From: AWTP1-13 sp963770295
GTDB taxonomy: Bacteria; Pseudomonadota; Alphaproteobacteria; Rhizobiales; Hyphomicrobiaceae
DNA length: 64,000 nucleotides
Direction of reading: 5' to 3'
NCBI GenBank assembly: GCA_963770295.1
Contig: CAVYPA010000025.1
Coordinates: forward strand, 1-64,000
Shown here: one piece after another, positions 38,376 to 49,824 of the stretch
How positions within the stretch are numbered: the first letter of the stretch is position 1
Layout: every line of letters begins with the position of its first letter
Notes under the pieces: generated by a model
Databases searched by the model: none
The model's input: the letters and a program-made list of their open reading frames with translations, nothing else
What the model was told of the DNA's origin: nothing
Program-made: the position numbers and the translations under genes

Positions 38376-41300
38376 TCAAGCTTTAATCCTCAAGTCCGCG
38401 AGAAGCGAGCGAGCGCAGGCAACTTCCAATATCTCTCGGGAGGCAGGATACCGCTCCAAGACAGTCGCCAGAACATCAGAACCCCGACGCGGGTCACGCT
38501 CGCCTTGCAGCAAGCGTGTACGACTTAGTGTGGCTCTCAATTCCAAGGTCCATGCCCGCTGGCGACGCGCAATTTGGCAGGCCTTGCGCAAGCTTGCTTG
38601 AGCAGCATCGAGGTCTCTTCCAGGGTGCAACGCCGCAATCTCGCCGTGCACTCGGTGAATCTCGGCATCCCAAACACGCGTCCCCCAGCCTGGTGGGCCA
38701 GCCGCCTTTTGCAGTGTAGCAGAAGCTTCCTCTTTGTTGCCTAACTGAACCAAGAATTCAGCGACCTGCACATAGAATCCACGCGCGCCGAGCCCGGTAC
38801 CTGTTTGCTCGAGTGCTGACAGGCCGCGACGCATCCGCTGAACGCCCTGGACCAACTTGCCCTGCTTTGCGAGGGCCCAACCTCCTTGGATTGTGGCGAT
38901 CGCTTCGAAGTAAGCGTAGTGATTGCGCCCCGAGATTGCTAGCAGTTCGTCCGACAAATGCTTAACGGCATCGCTATCATTGAAGAGCGCGTGGACGCGC
39001 CCGGCGAATGCCAAAGCATCCACATAGCTATATAGGTGCGCTGGGTCTCGCGCCCGCTCCCGAGCCACGCAGAGGTTCTGCTCGACCGTGGCCAATGCAT
39101 CATCTGCATATCCCATAAACGCGAGTACATGAGCTAAATAGGACCGGCAAAAGACACCAGGATTTGAGCCGTGGGAAAATAAGTGCGGTTCGTCGCACTC
39201 CGGGCGAGTGAGCGCGGCTGCTTTCTCCAACAGCCTCCGTGCTCTTCCAAATCGACCAAATTGCATTTCGATCATGCCCTTGGCCAGGTAGGCATCGACG
39301 AACGGCTTCCTAGGATCCTGTTTCGCAAGTGCGTGCAGGTTTTGCGCGATGTTACTTGCAGCGCGGAGATCACCTTTGACGAAATGCGCCATCATCAATC
39401 CGAACTCGATGCTGAAATCTTGGCTCACTCTCGGTAAGCTGTTCGCATAGTTCGCGAGCCCGGAGGTATGCTTTCTGAACCTCCAAGTCAGCGACGCCTC
39501 TGATGGAACCCAGGACGGCAGCGTGCTGCATCGTTAGCCGAAGTTCCATCCCCTGATGCCCGGCGATTTCGGCGACACTATTGAGTGCTTTTTCCAACAG
39601 GTTCACCGCCTCGATCTGCGCTGCGCGGCGGACCGCCGCCGCCGCGGCGCGCTCCCAGGCGGCGATCGCGCGGGCATGCATGCCTGCCTGCCTATAGTGA
39701 TCGCCAACAAGGTCGCTCAATTCACCATCTGACCGTGCCTCATCATGTTCAAGATGTTCAGCGATGTTTCGGTGGATCTCGCGACGCCTGCGCCGCAAAA
39801 GTGATTCATAGGCGGCGTCCTTGATCAAAGCATGCTTGAATTCGAAACCCTCAGCTCCCGATATTTCTGTCGGTTTGACGAGCTCCGCTCGGACGAGGCG
39901 CTCCAGATCCGCGCGGAGACGCTCGTGTGAAAGTTTTGAAACAGTGGCCAGCAAGCTGAAAGAAAACTCGTGCCCAATGATTGCGGCATATCCCGCAGTC
40001 TCTCGCGCCGATCCCACCTGATCGAGGCGAGCCATCAGATAACCACTTAGCGTTGTCGGAATCGCGATCGGAGCGAGGGGATCGCTCAGGAGTTGGCTTG
40101 GGCCGCCCTTTTCCAAGAGCCCAAGCACGCCTTTAGTCAACTCTTCTAAGTAAAGAGGATTGCCTTCGGCCTTGCGCACCAAAATCTTGGTTAAAGGGGG
40201 TGGAATATCACGCCCCTTTGCTGTTGAGAGTATTAGCTGCCGCGCTTCGTACTCTTCAAAATCCCAGAGTGGACAAATATTGACATGGGATTGACGCAAC
40301 CATGGCTCGTCCAATGTGAGGCCCGACTGTCCCTGATCGTCGCGTTCCGTGCGCAACGTCGCCAAGATGAGCATATGGGCTTCTACACACCGCGCGACGA
40401 GTTGGCTCATGAATAGTTTCGATGTCGGGTCAAGCCATTGCGCATCCTCAAACAAGAGCAGGAGCGGCTTCTGCAACGAGATTGCACTGATCCATCTTTC
40501 CAGCACCTCCAACGTACGCTGCCGCTTCTCACGCGGACCGATTGCCAAACCTTCGACTGTCGCACCGCCGTCGATGCCGAGTAGATCGGCGATGAGGTGA
40601 AAGTCCAGAAGATCCCAACTGAGTAACGCCGAAAGCTTACCCAACTTCGCCAGTTTTGCGTGGGTTGGTTCAGCGCCCTCTATCTGCGCCAACTGCAGTA
40701 ACTTTCGTATTATGGGATGCAAGACCACGTTTCTATGATGTGGTGAGCACCGGAGCGCTATCATCACTCCTGATCCAGGTACAGACGCGGTGATGCGATC
40801 GTGCAGCGCCAACGCTACTCGGGATTTTCCCACGCCTGCCTTGCCGCAGATGATGGCTACCTGCCCCCTGCCTGTCTCAGCGCGACGCCAGAGGTCAAGC
40901 AGCAGCGTCATTTCGCGATCACGATTAATGAGGGGGCCAGAACTTTGGTTCCAATCCGGCTCCTGCCCATGACGCTCTGACACGACCTGAGATATTGCGA
41001 TCTTGCGACCGAATCCCTTCAGTGTCTGTTCGCCCAGATCGCGGTACTCGAAGTGTCGGCTCGCAAGCACCCTGGTTTCCGGGTCGACCACAATGGAATC
41101 CGGCTCCGCTCGATCTTGCAGTCGAGCTGCAAGGTTTGCCGCTCCACCAATCACCGCATTTCTCTCTAGGTTTGCCTCCGCGCCAATGTCTCCAACCACT
41201 ACCGGACCAGTCGCTATGCCGATGCGGACTCGCAGGTTCACGCCATGCTTGTGACCGGCGTCGCGATTGAGACCCTCCATCGACTCGAGGATCCCAAGCC

Positions 41301-41754
41301 CGGCACGAATAGCCCGTTCACCATCGTCCTCGTGAGCTTGTGGGTAACCAAAGAACGCTAGTATGCCGTCGCCTATAAATCTTTGGACGAACCCCCCGAA
41401 ACGTTGGATCGGCGGGATGCACGCCCGTCGATAGGCCTGGATCATTTCGCGCACGTCCTCCGCGTCAAAGCGTTCCGAGAGCGCGGAGGAGCCCGCTAGA
41501 TCACAAAACAGCACAGTGAGCTGTCGACGCTGCGCTTCAGCCGCTTCCTTGGTTTGGTCGTTCTCGCGAAGCTGAGCGATTGCATCGAAAAATATGCGCC
41601 TGTGGCCAAGAGAAAAACCAAGGTCCTGAAGGTCCTGGTCTGAAAGGAGTCGCACGGCACGGGAGTCGATATCGTTCTGCGCGAATATTGATGCGTATTC
41701 GCTGAGCCCTATTTGCGTAAGCCAGACACCCAAGTCGTTCACGGAAGAATTCAT
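38376..41754 (-). pseudogene. SAM / class III cyclase / AAA ATPase / TPR protein with one frameshift
   Basis: The main frame (41754-39370) has: an N-terminal SAM domain (LGVWLTQIGLSEYASIF, DLQDLGFSLGHRRIFFDAI); a cyclase domain with both metal sites intact (LFCDLAGSS; IGDGILAFFG); an ATPase with Walker A GKAGVGKS and Walker B LLLLFEDAQWLD; and the start of a TPR region. Near 39420 the frame changes and the rest of the TPR domain continues to 38376 (LRAASNIAQNLHALAKQDPR, YADDALATVEQNL, KACQIARRQRAWTLEL). Together this is ~1120 aa, the normal size for the family. A product ending at 39370 would keep cyclase and ATPase and might retain activity. Confidence 0.85.
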
Positions 41755-41819
41755 TTGCCACTGCCGCACTCAAGACCAACGGTACTCTCGAGAGACACGT
41801 TGATCAAGGAGCTATCCGA

Positions 41820-42298
41820 AAATTACGATGAGCGACCCAGGTGCCCTTGGGGCCAACTTTCCCTACTCAGCATCCGGGCGCACGGCAAGCCTCATGCGTG
41901 GACGGAGCAAACTCAGGTAGAGGGTCGCAAGAAGGGCGGCGTCCCCAAGGACTACGCATCGATGGACCCAAACGCTGGAAGACGATGACACTGCATCCCC
42001 ACGAGTTCATCTGGCGATTCCTCTCCCACGTGCTGCCAAAGGCTTCCACCGCATCCGCCATTACGGCTTGTTCGCCAGCGGCAATCGTGCCGTCAACATC
42101 GCACGCGCACGCCAGCTGCTCGGCGCTGCCCCGCGCATCGTTGAGCATGAAGAGCAGAAGGCCGCTGCCTCCGATGAGCCGCGCGTCCTGCCCTGCCCAT
42201 GCCCCCGCTGCGGCGGCCGGATGATCGTCATCGAGGTTTTCGCACGCGGCTGCGAGCCGACATATCGGCCAACGCCGATCAGGATCGACACATCATGA
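41820..42298 (+). pseudogene. IS91-family transposase C-terminal remnant
   Basis: Two frames carry the conserved C-terminus: MTLHPHEFIWRFLSHVLPK, then, after a frame change near 42033, KGFHRIRHYGLFASGNRA and a zinc-ribbon-like LPCPCPRCGGRMIVIE. The upstream catalytic part with the paired tyrosines is missing. IS91 elements move by rolling circle and often carry neighbouring genes. Confidence 0.75.
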
Positions 42299-42925
42299 CG
42301 GCTGTTCGCATGGCTCGCCGCAAACCCACCCCTCTACCATGCCGGTCATCGCCCGGAGGCGATCCCGTTCGCCTTGTTAGGCCTCATCTCTGGCTCATAG
42401 AGCCCGTTGAGCACCCCCTCGACGAGACCAGCTCCCTCTCATTGCCCTCCCAGAAGGAGGCCCTCGCGCTTCGGACTGCCTAATCCACCGTCCCAACCAT
42501 GCCCTCCGCGCGACAAATCCCCATAGCGCCCGCTGCACCGCCAGCGCTCCCCCTCCCGCGATTTCGTGCCTTGGCGCTTTTCCGACGCCTGCCGTCAGCG
42601 TGTGCGGATCGGGTTGTCATGCAGGCATGGTCGTATCCAGGCCAGGGGAAATGACAGGCGATTAGCGGGATTTTGTGCGGCCAGCATGTCGAGCACGCGT
42701 ACCCGTGAAATTCGCCGATTGCTTAGGATCGGTATCCTACGCAAATTCAATGCGCAGGTTTTCAACCGGTAGGATCTGGTGGTGCGTCCGATCGCCAATG
42801 GCCGCGGCCATGCGCCGGTGAGGGGCTCTTCCGCGAGTTCTGTTCGTGTTACGGTCCCAGCACCCGAACGACCCACCCCAATGCAAGCCGGTGGGAGTTC
42901 AGAGGAGTATTTCAAGGAGGTAACA
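42299..42925. other. no recognisable gene
   Basis: This stretch between the IS91 remnant and the SMP-30 gene has no supported gene. A pair of direct sequence elements (GGATCGGT, AGGATCTGG) occurs near 42725-42775 but is not convincing as an operator. Confidence 0.3.
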
Positions 42926-44041
42926 ATGAACAGACGCGCATTTTTGGCGACAACAGCGGCGGCGGCTGCGACGGCCGTGACCGCGAAAGTGGCTTCTGCG
43001 GAGACCGTAGCACCATTCGGCCAGACGGCTGCTCCAACCCTACAGACTCCGCTGCCCTTGGGTCCGCTACCTGGCGCCCGCTATCCGGATGCTCGTCTGG
43101 AGTCTATGAAGAAGACCGGTGCTTCGTTCGGGCCTACCGGCTTCCCGGCCTTCGCCGGCACCATGGCGGTCGAGCGCGTCGCAACCGGCTTCCGTTGGGC
43201 CGAGGGACCGGTTTATTTCCCGGCTGGGCGCTACGTGCTGTTCAGCGACATTCCCAACAACCGCATCATGCGCTTCTCTGAGGATGACGGTCACCTCAGC
43301 GTATACCGCCAGCCATCGATGAACTCAAATGGCAACACGATTGATCGGGAAGGGCGCCTGATCACTTGCGAACACAGCGGTCGACGGGTCACGCGGACCG
43401 AACTCAATGGCTCGATCACGATCATCGCCGACAAGTACAATGGCAAGAAACTGAACTCGCCGAACGACGTGGTTGTCGCGGCCGACGGTTCGATCTGGTT
43501 CTGCGACCCAGCCTACGGTATCGGCGGCTATTACGAGGGCATCAAGGCCGAGCCCGAGCAGGAAAAGAAAAACGTCTACCGGGTGGATCCAAAATCCGGC
43601 GACATCAAGATGGTGGTCGATGACTTCGTGGAGCCGAACGGCCTTTGCTTCTCGCCGGACGAGAAAAAGCTCTATATCTGTGACACCGGCTATACCGACG
43701 GGCCGGCCAACCCTTCGCATATTCGCGTGTTCGACGTGGATCTCGGGGCCGGAAGGCTTTCGAACAGCAAAGTCTTTGCGGACATGCCCAAGCCCAGCAT
43801 TACCGACGGGTTGCGCTGCGACACCGCCGGGCGCCTTTGGTGCTCCGTGGGTTGGGGCGATCCGAATGAGGACGGCGTGCGCTGCTACACTCCTGACGGC
43901 GATCTGCTCGGCAAGGTCCACATACCGGAAACTGTCGCCAACCTGTGCTTCGGCGGTCAGCAACGCAATAGACTTTACATCTGCGGCTCGTCATCGCTCT
44001 ATGCCCTCTACACAAGTGTGCAGGGCGCTATGAAGCCATGA
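42926..44041 (+). CDS. Tat-exported SMP-30/gluconolactonase-family protein
   Basis: A 371-aa protein beginning MNRRAFLATTAAAAATA, a twin-arginine signal (RRAFL) with a cleavage site after VASA, so it should be exported folded, often with a bound metal. The body is a six-bladed SMP-30 propeller: RWAEGPVYFPAGRYVLFSDI (metal-ligand Glu), KKLNSPNDVVVAADGSIWF (Asn/Asp pair), VEPNGLCFSPDEKKLYICDT (Asn) and ITDGLRCDTAGRLWCS (Asp). These match the calcium site of gluconolactonase-type lactonases. Substrate unknown. ATG 42926 is chosen because AAGGAGG lies seven bases upstream. Intact. Confidence 0.88.
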   Translation: MNRRAFLATTAAAAATAVTAKVASAETVAPFGQTAAPTLQTPLPLGPLPGARYPDARLESMKKTGASFGPTGFPAFAGTMAVERVATGFRWAEGPVYFPAGRYVLFSDIPNNRIMRFSEDDGHLSVYRQPSMNSNGNTIDREGRLITCEHSGRRVTRTELNGSITIIADKYNGKKLNSPNDVVVAADGSIWFCDPAYGIGGYYEGIKAEPEQEKKNVYRVDPKSGDIKMVVDDFVEPNGLCFSPDEKKLYICDTGYTDGPANPSHIRVFDVDLGAGRLSNSKVFADMPKPSITDGLRCDTAGRLWCSVGWGDPNEDGVRCYTPDGDLLGKVHIPETVANLCFGGQQRNRLYICGSSSLYALYTSVQGAMKP

Positions 44042-44748
44042 TGGCTCCGACGCATCACCTGTGACTTGATGCCTTTGGTACCAAAGGATCGCGCGGCTTA
44101 ACCCACCGCGACACGACGTGGCGGGCTACCCATCAGGGTCGCCCGCGTTCCGCGCGAAAATAATGCCGATACGAAACACTTTGCCACGCTGCTGCGCGGC
44201 CGCCGCGAGGGCCAGACTGCCGCGGCCGCACCGCATGCAATGAACTCCCACCGGTTCATTTATCAACCCCATCAAGCCGCCCGCAAGCAAGCAAATACCC
44301 CGATTCTATCTGATCCTACATGCGTGCGCAGGCCAATGTTGCACTGCATTGATGGGTGAGACCTGACGGCAGTTGAGGGTCATCAAGAGGCATGGCGGTC
44401 GCCTCGTCGGCGCGGCAGAAGTACCTCACATACCGGACAACATCGCTGCTCCGCCGAAGACGCCCGCTTCGTGCCAGAAGAGACGTTCTTGGCGCATCGG
44501 AGATTTTGTTTGCCTTTGTACAATTTGAGGCGCCTATTGCAGCCATTGCGGACTGCCCGTGAGATGGCGATGCACCGAAATCGCCATCGACTTGGTGTGG
44601 CAGTGCGGGTGACATCGGTAGGAAGCTCCTCCCTAAAATTCGAACCGCGTTTGGTGGTGTTTCCGCACCCCTGCTCGCGCGCTCGGACAGGTTGAATGCC
44701 GCCAATTTGCGGAGCCAACAAAGGAGATGATGAGAGGCGACCTGAGGG
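44042..44748. other. no recognisable gene
   Basis: Overlapping minus-strand frames at 44316-45014 and 44383-44958 are Ser/Arg-rich and look like shadows of the cyclase fragment that follows. Nothing else is supported. Confidence 0.35.
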
Positions 44749-45072
44749 TTGAAGGTCTTGTCCACGATCGCGGATTGGCTGGCCTCGCTCGGCATGTCCG
44801 AGTACGCTGACCGATTTGCGGAGAACTGCATTGATCTCTCCGTCCTTCGAGACCTGACGGACCAGGACCTCAAGGAACTTGGCGTCGTGCTCGGCGATCG
44901 CCGCAAGATGTTGCGCGCGATAGGCGAGCTTGATAGCGCTCCACCGGCTGTGCCCCAACCCGCCGCCATGAGCGGGCCAGCTCGGCAGGATGACGCCGAG
45001 CGCCGCCAGCTCACAGTAATGTTCTGCGACCTTGTCGGCTCGACTGCGCTTTCGGTGCGGCTCGAGCGGTAA
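44749..45072 (+). pseudogene. truncated SAM-cyclase protein (N-terminal fragment)
   Basis: The 107-aa frame carries a complete SAM domain (IADWLASLGMSEYADRFAEN, DQDLKELGVVLGDRRKM), then the first strand of a cyclase domain (ERRQLTVMFCDLVGSTALS) before a stop. Everything beyond the first metal site is missing. It is a paralogue of the gene at 38376-41754 but in the opposite orientation. Confidence 0.8.
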
Positions 45073-45332
45073 AAGCTAGCCGTACAAACGAACGCTTGGA
45101 GGGGTGGAACCGAGGCAGCATCCCTGCCACGGGATTGCCTCCCCTAGCTTTGGGGCCTAGGCCAACTCCCCCTTACGGCCCGCCTGCTTTTTGCTGGCGC
45201 GCCTACGAGCTGAGATAGCCGCGAATTTCCCCCGATTGCGCTGGGGCTGGTGAACAATATTCGATAGCTTATCAAATAAATTAGGGCCGCTATTGCGCGC
45301 GGCCCTGAGTAGGTAACGGGGCTTTACCTCCA

Positions 45333-46154
45333 CTACTTCAACGGGGCAGGTACGGCCTCCTCGCGAGGCCCGAATTTGTAGACCAGCACAGCGCGCACCG
45401 AGTGAACATCGATGTCGTGATCCAATTCAAGGCGTTCCCTAAGGGTGCCGGTGCATGCTGCCAGGCAGGGTCCCTCTGAGAGGGTAAGTCTCCTGTTGTC
45501 ATCGTCGAACTGGGAGAAGCGATATTCACCGCGCAACGACCAGTTACTACCCAGCCAGCCTAGCTGGGTTTCGATGCCCGCGCCCACGAACCAACCGTTG
45601 CGATCCCTGTCGAATGAGCGCGTGAATTGGGTGTCATCAACCGTGACAGAGAGGTCGCCTTCGACGGAGATTTAAGTCCAACCTGCGGAGACGTACAAAA
45701 GCGTGCTCGGGCTCGACAGAAAACCCAGCCTTCCACCGATCGACCACGCGTGATTGTTTCCGTTCGACACGTGAATGTCGGTAAAGGGCCCAATCGCAGC
45801 AATTCTGGAATCGTTGTCCCTGTTGCCGAAATCGTAGTCGACAAAGGCACCGGCGAGCCAGTGTGGGCTAACCAACTGATCATAGCCTAGGGTAACAGTA
45901 CCGAAGAAGCGCCCATCGCCATTGTGAAGGTGAAATAGTCTCTCGGCATTCAACACCTGCACTACGCCGCCGTTCTGCTGCTCCAGCACATCCTTGGCCG
46001 AAAGATCATGCGTCGCAAAGCCTCCCCCAACGCCGAGGCCAACATAGAAGCCGGTCCAATTGGGGGCCGCAAATCCTGGCGTCCCACCCGCGACAGCATT
46101 GCTCGTCATGAACATAAGGGCGGTCGCCGCGCCCATAAGTAGCGTTTTCTTCAT
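45333..46154 (-). pseudogene. Omp25/RopB-like outer membrane beta-barrel with one in-frame stop
   Basis: From ATG 46154 a signal peptide (MKKTLLMGAATALMF to AVAG) leads into a small porin-like barrel: NWTGFYVGLGVGGGFATHD, TVTLGYDQLVSPHWLAGAF, HAWSIGGRLGFLSSPSTLLY. After VSAGWT there is a TAA at 45672-45674, and the same frame continues for 112 codons with GWFVGAGIETQLG, NWSLRGEYRFSQFDDD and a C-terminal VRAVLVYKFG. No frame change is needed, so a single nonsense change separates the two halves. Unless read through, the barrel cannot close. Confidence 0.8.
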
Positions 46155-46569
46155 GTGGAGATCCTGTTTGGTCGAACGCAGCACGCAGAGCCGCGTTGCA
46201 GCGGCAAATCTTTTTCGTCGGGCGCGTCACAAACGCGGAACAGGATGGAGCCAGCGCCTGTAGAGCAGCGGCAACCTTACAGCTGATTGGCGACATTTTC
46301 TGTGGCAATGCGGCCACTTCTTTCTCTAAATGATATTAGTTATACTAAATATCCTCCGAGGCAGCGCGGTGCGCCCAGTGGGATCCCAGAATCAACGGGA
46401 TCGCGGCCGGTTACGAGGACTGTGACGATATCGATGCTCTCAAGCGTGATCCGGCCTTAAAAATCGCGGTCGGCCGCGCCGGAAAGCGGCGCCGACCTGA
46501 TGAGCCAACCGATGGTACAGGCACGGCAAGCCCACTGAAAAACCGGAACGCCCCAGCGTAGCCAGGCGA
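46155..46569. other. no recognisable gene
   Basis: Contains the upstream region of the Omp gene (A/T-rich around 46325-46355) and otherwise nothing recognised. Confidence 0.35.
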
Positions 46570-46782
46570 GTGCGAATGATGGGTGCGCCAAGCACACGGA
46601 CGCATCAGCGCGTCGAACAGGTGATGCAGGTGCCCGAGTTAGCTGATGTTTCACACGGGTGGAAGCCCGCGCAGTGCGAGTGGGTGCTCACCAATCCACC
46701 TGTGCTGTGCAAGTTTCTGCGCGACTTTCGGAAGGCCGAGAGCAATGTTATCGCGCTAATGACGGAGCTGCATGCCAAGTAA
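46570..46782 (+). CDS. hypothetical 70-aa protein
   Basis: MRMMGAPSTRTHQRVEQVMQ with alternative starts at 46576 and 46624; the core is WVLTNPPVLCKFLRDFRKAE, a likely amphipathic helix. The last codons overlap the start of the next small ORF, the typical arrangement of co-translated phage or plasmid genes. No family recognised. Confidence 0.45.
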   Translation: MRMMGAPSTRTHQRVEQVMQVPELADVSHGWKPAQCEWVLTNPPVLCKFLRDFRKAESNVIALMTELHAK

Positions 46783-46870
46783 AGTTCACAGCGAGTTCCA
46801 TGATTGCCCGATCTGCGCCGGCAAGGGCACAGTTCCGAGCCCGCCTACCATTCCGGACCAATCCCTGTGA
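46772..46870 (+). CDS. 32-aa CxxC mini-protein
   Basis: MPSKVHSEFHDCPICAGKG then TVPSPPTIPDQSL. The CPICAGKG knuckle is half of a DnaJ-like zinc finger. The ATG lies inside the end of the previous gene (11-bp overlap), implying coupled translation. Small but well positioned; dimeric zinc binding is possible. Confidence 0.45.
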   Translation: MPSKVHSEFHDCPICAGKGTVPSPPTIPDQSL

Positions 46871-46958
46871 CGCGTGCGGGGCCGCTGCGTGGTCACCTCG
46901 ATCGGGCGCCAACAATCGCGGGCCAAGAAAAAGTTGAAGCAGGGACGGCAATGAGCCG

Positions 46959-47574
46959 TCATCTTGCCCTCCGCAAATCAACAGGGAGGGAACCACGAAC
47001 CCGACGCTCTGGGAATCGCACCCAGGCAACAGGAGTTGAGCCTTTCAGCTCACGCTCGAGCGCCTTCACGAGCCTGGCGATGCTCTTCTTGATGCGGGGA
47101 TTGGCCCGTTTCTCACGCTGCCTCTTGGATCCGATCATGTCGACGATCTGGCACCGGCGGGCGACAAGGTCGGCAAGCTGCTGGGTAGCTTGGTCGGGCA
47201 GCGGCGTGGGTGCGACGCCGGTCGCTTCGCCGAAGTGGGCAATCACGCCGGCATCGATCGGATCGGTCTTGGCGCGTTGGCCGATGCCCTTGGCGAAGGC
47301 CCGGATCTGCCCCGGATAAGCGACTGCGACCGGCTGGCCTGCCGACGCGAGGGCCGCAACGACGACGATCTCGAAGCCGCCGGTTGCCTCGAGCACGAAG
47401 CCGCGCTACGAGGTCCTCGAGCACGATGAGGTTGGGCTACAGCACCTTGAGCCGCGCTACGAGGTCCTCGAGCCCGGCGCCAGTGCGCGGGACAGCGAAA
47501 AGCTCACCACTTGGACGCACGGCAACATCGAGGCGGTCCTTCGATACGTCGATACCGCATATAGTCTTGTCCAT
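46959..47574 (-). pseudogene. second IS110-type transposase fragment
   Basis: The ATG at 47574 begins MDKTICGIDVSKDRLDVAVR, the DEDD N-terminus of a different IS110 subgroup from the copy at 5058. The frame ends early at 47437. Another frame (47396-46959) supplies MLEATGGFEIVVVAALASAG, FAKGIGQRAKTDPIDAGVIA and RLVKALERELKG. A ~51-bp tandem duplication (GCTACGAGGTCCTCGAGC at about 47405 and 47456) sits at the break. The C-terminal half of the transposase is missing. Confidence 0.8.
47405..47475. repeat. ~51 bp tandem duplication inside IS110 fragment
   Basis: GCCGCGCTACGAGGTCCTCGAGC occurs at 47401-47423 and again at 47452-47474, with CACGATGAGGTTGGGCTACA between. It encodes the repeated segment LEDLVARL in the minus strand and interrupts the reading frame. 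Confidence 0.7.
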
Positions 47575-47774
47575 GGCGACCCGTCCTTGTCTAAGCGAGC
47601 TCGCGGTGCGGCCCCGGCGACTGTTCGGGTTCGATGGAACGGCGGGCGGGGTACCAGGCTCACGGACGGTCTTAGATGACCTAGGGATAGACGGACACCC
47701 GCCCGCCACCGCGCTTCGCTTGCTAGGCGAGTCGCGTAAATGAAAGTTACAAGGATGCAGCTCGCTCGGCTGGG

Positions 47775-48663
47775 ATGGATCGGCAGACATTGCGCGATTG
47801 GGTAATCCGCTACAACGCATATGGTCTGGACGGACTTGCCGACCAGCGGGGGGATGGGCGCCCGCCGAAGCTGAGCCCTGAGGAGAAGGGCGAGCTGGTG
47901 GCCGATCGTTCCCGCCGGCCCGGATCCGGAGGCAAGCGGCATCTCAGCTTTTACGCGCGAAGACCTGGTGCGGATCTGCAAGGAGCGGTTCGGCAAGAGC
48001 GGGTCGCATCCTGCGCGAGTTGGGGCTGTCGTGGCAAAAGGCGAGACCCAGCCACCCGCAAAAAGACCCTGCCGCGGAGGCGGCCTTTAAAAAGAGCGCC
48101 GGCGCTGTTCAGAAAAATTCAGCATACGCATAGGAACAAGCGCATTCGCCTGTTATTTCAGGACGAGGCGCGCATTGGCCAGAAAGGTCGCGTGTGTCGG
48201 GTCTGGTGGAAGCGCGGCGAACGCCCACCAGGCCTGTGCGACAAACGCTTCACGTTCGCCTACATCTTTGCGGCGGTCGAGCCCGGCACCGACAATGCCT
48301 TCGCGCTGGTGCTGCCCTCGGTAGGCACCGAGGCAATGCAAGCGTTCCTCGACGACTTCGCCAAGACGATCGGCCCGGACGAGCACGTCGTGATGGTTCT
48401 CGACCAGGCCGGCTGGCATGGCGCGGTTGCGCTGCGAGTGCCCGATTGCATCACGCTTGTGCCGTTGGCGCCCTACTCGCCCGAACTCAATCCTGTCGAG
48501 TGGGTGTGGGAGTACATGACGGAGAGGTTCCTCTCGCTGCGACTACTCCGACTACGACGCCATCGCCGACACCGTATGCAAGGCCTGGAACCACCTCCTC
48601 GCCGAGACCGGCCGCATCACCTCGCTCTGCTCCCACTCCTGGATCATGGAGGTGAAACCTTAA
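47775..48663 (+). pseudogene. IS630-family transposase, N-truncated and frameshifted
   Basis: An N-terminal helix-turn-helix piece (MDRQTLRDWVIRYNAYGLDG, KLSPEEKGEL) is followed by a disordered section near 47930-48110. The catalytic core then continues in frame: LLFQDEARIGQKGRV (first Asp), VMVLDQAGWHGAVAL (second Asp), LAPYSPELNPVEWVWEY (Glu). Near 48530 the frame changes again and the true C-terminus (DYSDYDAIADTVCKAWNHLL, CSHSWIMEVKP) ends at 48663. It abuts the IS110 fragment, so one element probably landed in the other. Confidence 0.85.
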
Positions 48664-49824
48664 GCGCGGCATGCGACCTAGCCGCGAGTTGAGGGGAGGG
48701 GCGAGAGCGGGCATCCGACGGGGGGAGGGGTAGCGCGCTCTCGCCAAGGGGGCCACGGCGATCGAGGGGACGAGCTGTGGCCAGGACGCGAAGCTAGACG
48801 GTGCTGCGGTTGGCGCCTATGCGGAAAAATACCTATTTGCGCCAAGGATTTCCGTGGAGTGTGGCCGAATTGGAAAAACACCTCCTCGCGCCGAGACCTA
48901 ATTGGACGTCGGGCAGACCAAGACCCCCACCCTTAGGACATTTGTGGCTCTCAATCAGTGCTCAGATAATGACATTCGTCGGCTCTGCGCCAGCCTGCAC
49001 CCAACCTGACCCTGCCGCATGCGCTGGTCGGTTTGCCGCTGGCCCTCTACGGACCAGCTTTTTTGGGGTAACGGTCCAGGCCAGCGGATGCGGGCGCGCT
49101 CGTTGTCTACGCGGCGCCCTTGGCTTTTAAGGGCGGAGCGAGCGGTGCACCGAACCGCGTTCGGCAAACTTCTCCAGCAAGCCCGAACGGGTCGCTCCTT
49201 TGGGCGGCGACGATCTCACCCATCGCGTGCGCAAGGCGCGACCCGTCTGGTCCAGCGACTGTGAGTGATAGCGCAGCCGAAAACAGCGCCAGCAAACAAT
49301 CTGGCTAAAACCTATGAACCGAACACGGCTGCGCCGATTACACCGTGGGCGAACGTGGCGCTTAGGCCGGGGGGAGCCACTGGGTCGATAACTTTCGGGT
49401 AAGGCAAGTTCCTGGAAGAGCGTTTTGGGAATAGTGCTCGAGGACTGAAAAGCTGCCCTCAGAGACAGCTCTGGCGCCGACGTTAGTTCAGGCGCCAGCT
49501 GGCCTAGGTGCGTGTGACGTCTAGCAAATTTAGGGCCCCGCGTTGCTGCAACACCAGCTTGCGATGCAGCGAACAACCAGCGTTGTGGCGAGGGATATAG
49601 CGCGATAGGATTGGTCAGCGGTCAGAGTAAGGGGTGGGGGCCCTCGTTTAAATGGCGGATTGGTTTTCCCGGGTGGGACCCGGCAGGGGTCGGGTTGTGC
49701 GAGTACCGGGGGCGTCACGCAGAAGGCCCGCAGTTGCTCTTTTCTCACACGCGGCGCACTCCAGCCTAGCGGTGTGTTGATGATCACAACCACGATGGCC
49801 GTCATCAAGTAGCGAAGCAAGCAG
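48664..49824. other. 1.1 kb without a convincing gene
   Basis: Frames such as 48801-49130 (plus) and 49127-49576 (minus) are open but Arg/Ser/Pro-rich with no domain. A run of G-rich sequence at 48690-48740 and the region upstream of 49825 may include the promoter of the hydrolase-phosphoesterase operon. Confidence 0.35.

Noticed and set aside
44316..45014. Minus-strand ORFs over the truncated SAM-cyclase
   Set aside because: Antisense shadows of a recognisable domain, Ser/Arg-rich.
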